Below are positions 62,711 through 64,000 of a DNA stretch of 64,000 nucleotides, one piece after another. The DNA lies in the NCBI RefSeq assembly GCF_017312485.1, contig NZ_BMBA01000001.1, forward strand, positions 310,001-374,000, given 5' to 3'. This DNA is from Clostridium zeae (GTDB lineage: Bacteria > Bacillota > Clostridia > Clostridiales > Clostridiaceae). The position numbers and the translations under genes were made by a program. The notes beneath the pieces were generated by a model. The model was not told where the DNA came from. It was given only the letters and a program-made list of their open reading frames with translations, and ran no database searches. How positions within the stretch are numbered: the first letter of the stretch is position 1; each line of letters opens with the position of its first letter.

Positions 62711-62758
62711 AAGCACTTATATATTGTGAAATGCGCAATATGTAAGTGCTTTTTATTT
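62711..62758 (+). terminator. guaC terminator
   Basis: AAGCACTTA...CAATAT / ATATTG...TAAGTGCTT long stem followed by TTTTATTTT. Confidence 0.85.
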
Positions 62759-62924
62759 TATTCTATCTTATCTTTCGCTGCTAGCTTTCTCTATTATTCT
62801 TTTAAATTTCCTATATTTATTTCAAAATTTGACACGTAGTTTTATACATTTTCATATTTTATATAAAGACATATAAATAAAGCAGCATTTTTAATATAAT
62901 TATTAATTTTTTCGAGGTGAGAAC

Positions 62925-64000
62925 GTGGATTTTCAAGGGTTAACAGGTAAAGTTATAACCCCTTCAGATAAAGAATATCAATTTTTAAGACTTGAATATA
63001 ATCGTGACATTAATAAATTTCCTCTTGCTATTGTTTATTGCTATAACAATACAGATGTGTCAAATGCAATAAAATGGTGCAGAAAAAATGATATATCTCT
63101 ACGTATTCGGACAGGTGGGCATAATTACGAAGGATATTCCACAAGTAATGGTGCTTTAGTGGTGGATACAACCTATATGAATAATATTGAAATCGATGAA
63201 AAAAACGATGTAGTAAAAATCCAAGCTGGTGCTAGATTAGGTAAAGTATATTCAGAACTTGCTAAAAAAGGCTATGCTTTCGCAGGAGGGACATGCCCAA
63301 CCGTTGGTATATCCGGTTTAACTCTTGGAGGAGGAATAGGACTGTCTTGCAGAAATTTTGGTTTAACTACTGACAACCTCTTAGAACTAGAAATGATAAA
63401 CGCCAAGGGAGCTAAAATCACCGCTAACAATCATGAAAACCCAAAGCTATTCTGGGCTTGTCGTGGAGCTGGCGGTGGAAACTTTGGTGTTGCAACTTCA
63501 TATATCTTTAAAGCTCAAAAAGTAAATAAAGTTACAGTTATAGAACTGAGATGGGATAATGAATCAAGAGAAGACTTTGTAGAATTATGGCAATATTGGC
63601 TTAAAACTGCTGATAAAAGAATCAGCTGTTTTGCTGGTTTTAACAAAGAAGGTATATATTTAAACGGCTTTTTTTATGGCACAGAAGCTGAAGCTAAATT
63701 GATATTGAAGGACTTTTTATTACTGCCTAATTTATTAGAAAATTCCTATATTGAATATGTTGCTTTTATCGATGCCATAAAGGCTATCGGTGCCTTCTAT
63801 GATCCACCAAATAAGTTTAAGGCAACTGGTAGATTTGTATATAAACCACTATCTAGAAAAGATATTAGAAAATTGGTTCAATATATAGACAACAGCCCTG
63901 GTACAGATGAGTGTTTTATAAGATTGTATTCTCTAGGTGGAGCTATAGATGAAATTCCAAACAACCATACAGCATATTACTATAGAAAAGCAGAATATAT
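62925..64000 (+). CDS. FAD-linked oxidase, berberine bridge enzyme-like (cut by window end)
   Basis: At least 358 aa from GTG at 62925 with GAGGTG five bases upstream; it stays open to the end of the window. PP-loop FAD domain: AIVYCYNNTDVSNAIKWC, then RTGGHNYEGYS, where the His is the usual 8-alpha FAD attachment residue, and GGTCPTVGISGLTLGGGIG, where the Cys is the 6-S-cysteinyl position. Both residues present predicts bicovalent flavin. The second domain is partly seen. No signal peptide, so cytoplasmic. Sugar or alcohol substrate unknown. Confidence 0.88.
   Translation, partial: MDFQGLTGKVITPSDKEYQFLRLEYNRDINKFPLAIVYCYNNTDVSNAIKWCRKNDISLRIRTGGHNYEGYSTSNGALVVDTTYMNNIEIDEKNDVVKIQAGARLGKVYSELAKKGYAFAGGTCPTVGISGLTLGGGIGLSCRNFGLTTDNLLELEMINAKGAKITANNHENPKLFWACRGAGGGNFGVATSYIFKAQKVNKVTVIELRWDNESREDFVELWQYWLKTADKRISCFAGFNKEGIYLNGFFYGTEAEAKLILKDFLLLPNLLENSYIEYVAFIDAIKAIGAFYDPPNKFKATGRFVYKPLSRKDIRKLVQYIDNSPGTDECFIRLYSLGGAIDEIPNNHTAYYYRKAEY

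Noticed and set aside
1-64000. CRISPR arrays, tRNA or rRNA genes, IS elements, prophage
   Set aside because: No regularly spaced repeats, no cloverleaf or rRNA sequence recognised, and no transposase, integrase or phage structural genes by reading; not tested with a dedicated search.

Overview
The window is AT-rich, low-GC Firmicutes DNA. Genes have strong purine-rich Shine-Dalgarno sites and frequent TTG/GTG starts, and several operons are led by a SAM-I riboswitch, a T-box or attenuators. Together with the gene content (2-hydroxyacyl-CoA dehydratase activase, oleate hydratase, AmmeMemoRadiSam, ferredoxin-linked nitroreductase and aldo-keto reductase), this points to an anaerobic Clostridium sensu stricto chromosome. 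The species cannot be fixed from sequence alone. I see no rRNA, tRNA, IS transposase, prophage or CRISPR.

Layout. 1-6.5 kb: two uncharacterised genes, a three-gene 2-hydroxyacyl-CoA dehydratase-type activase cluster, a methionine aminopeptidase gene fragment and a ferredoxin-nitroreductase. 6.9-12 kb: an acetyltransferase, then a leftward larC-larE-larB-nickel permease operon (nickel-pincer cofactor synthesis, with no larA in the window). 11.8-14 kb: a MerR regulator and a ferredoxin-type aldo-keto reductase whose promoter has the 19-bp spacer typical of MerR control. 14-19 kb: an AmmeMemoRadiSam pair, then two trans-sulfuration PLP enzymes under a SAM-I riboswitch. 19.2-23.4 kb: oleate hydratase, small orphans and a second aldo-keto reductase. 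23.7-25.3 kb: an rsgA-type ribosome GTPase with an elaborate attenuator leader. 25.4-30 kb: a duplicated membrane protein and the panG-panB-panC-panD pantothenate operon.

30-47 kb is an accessory-looking stretch: a TetR/MFS efflux pair on symmetric divergent promoters, secreted proteins, a small sigma factor, many GNAT and NUDIX enzymes, an acyltransferase, hydrolases and several orphan membrane proteins. Dispersed copies of a ~95-bp terminal-inverted-repeat element lie here and at 57 kb. 47-49.5 kb: a GH1 phospho-beta-glucosidase divergent from a GntR/UTRA regulator. 49.5-58 kb: secreted orphans, carbonic anhydrase, lysS under a T-box, a Cys-rich protein, a thioesterase and an AEC transporter. 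58.2-64 kb: hflX with a long multi-terminator, multi-leader-peptide 5' region, an acetyltransferase, GMP reductase and a berberine-bridge-type flavoprotein cut by the window end.

The most striking signal is that two separate ribosome-associated GTPase genes, rsgA (about 24.7 kb, minus strand) and hflX (about 58.9 kb, plus strand), share one leader design. Each has a near-consensus promoter with a TACAAT -10 box, a very short ORF with a strong ribosome binding site, tandem intrinsic terminators, and then further mini-ORFs just before the GTPase. This looks like ribosome-sensing attenuation, inducible when translation is inhibited. The HflX protein also has an N-terminal extension with a complete JAMM metalloprotease signature. 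I read these as parts of a translation-stress response; that is an inference to be tested.
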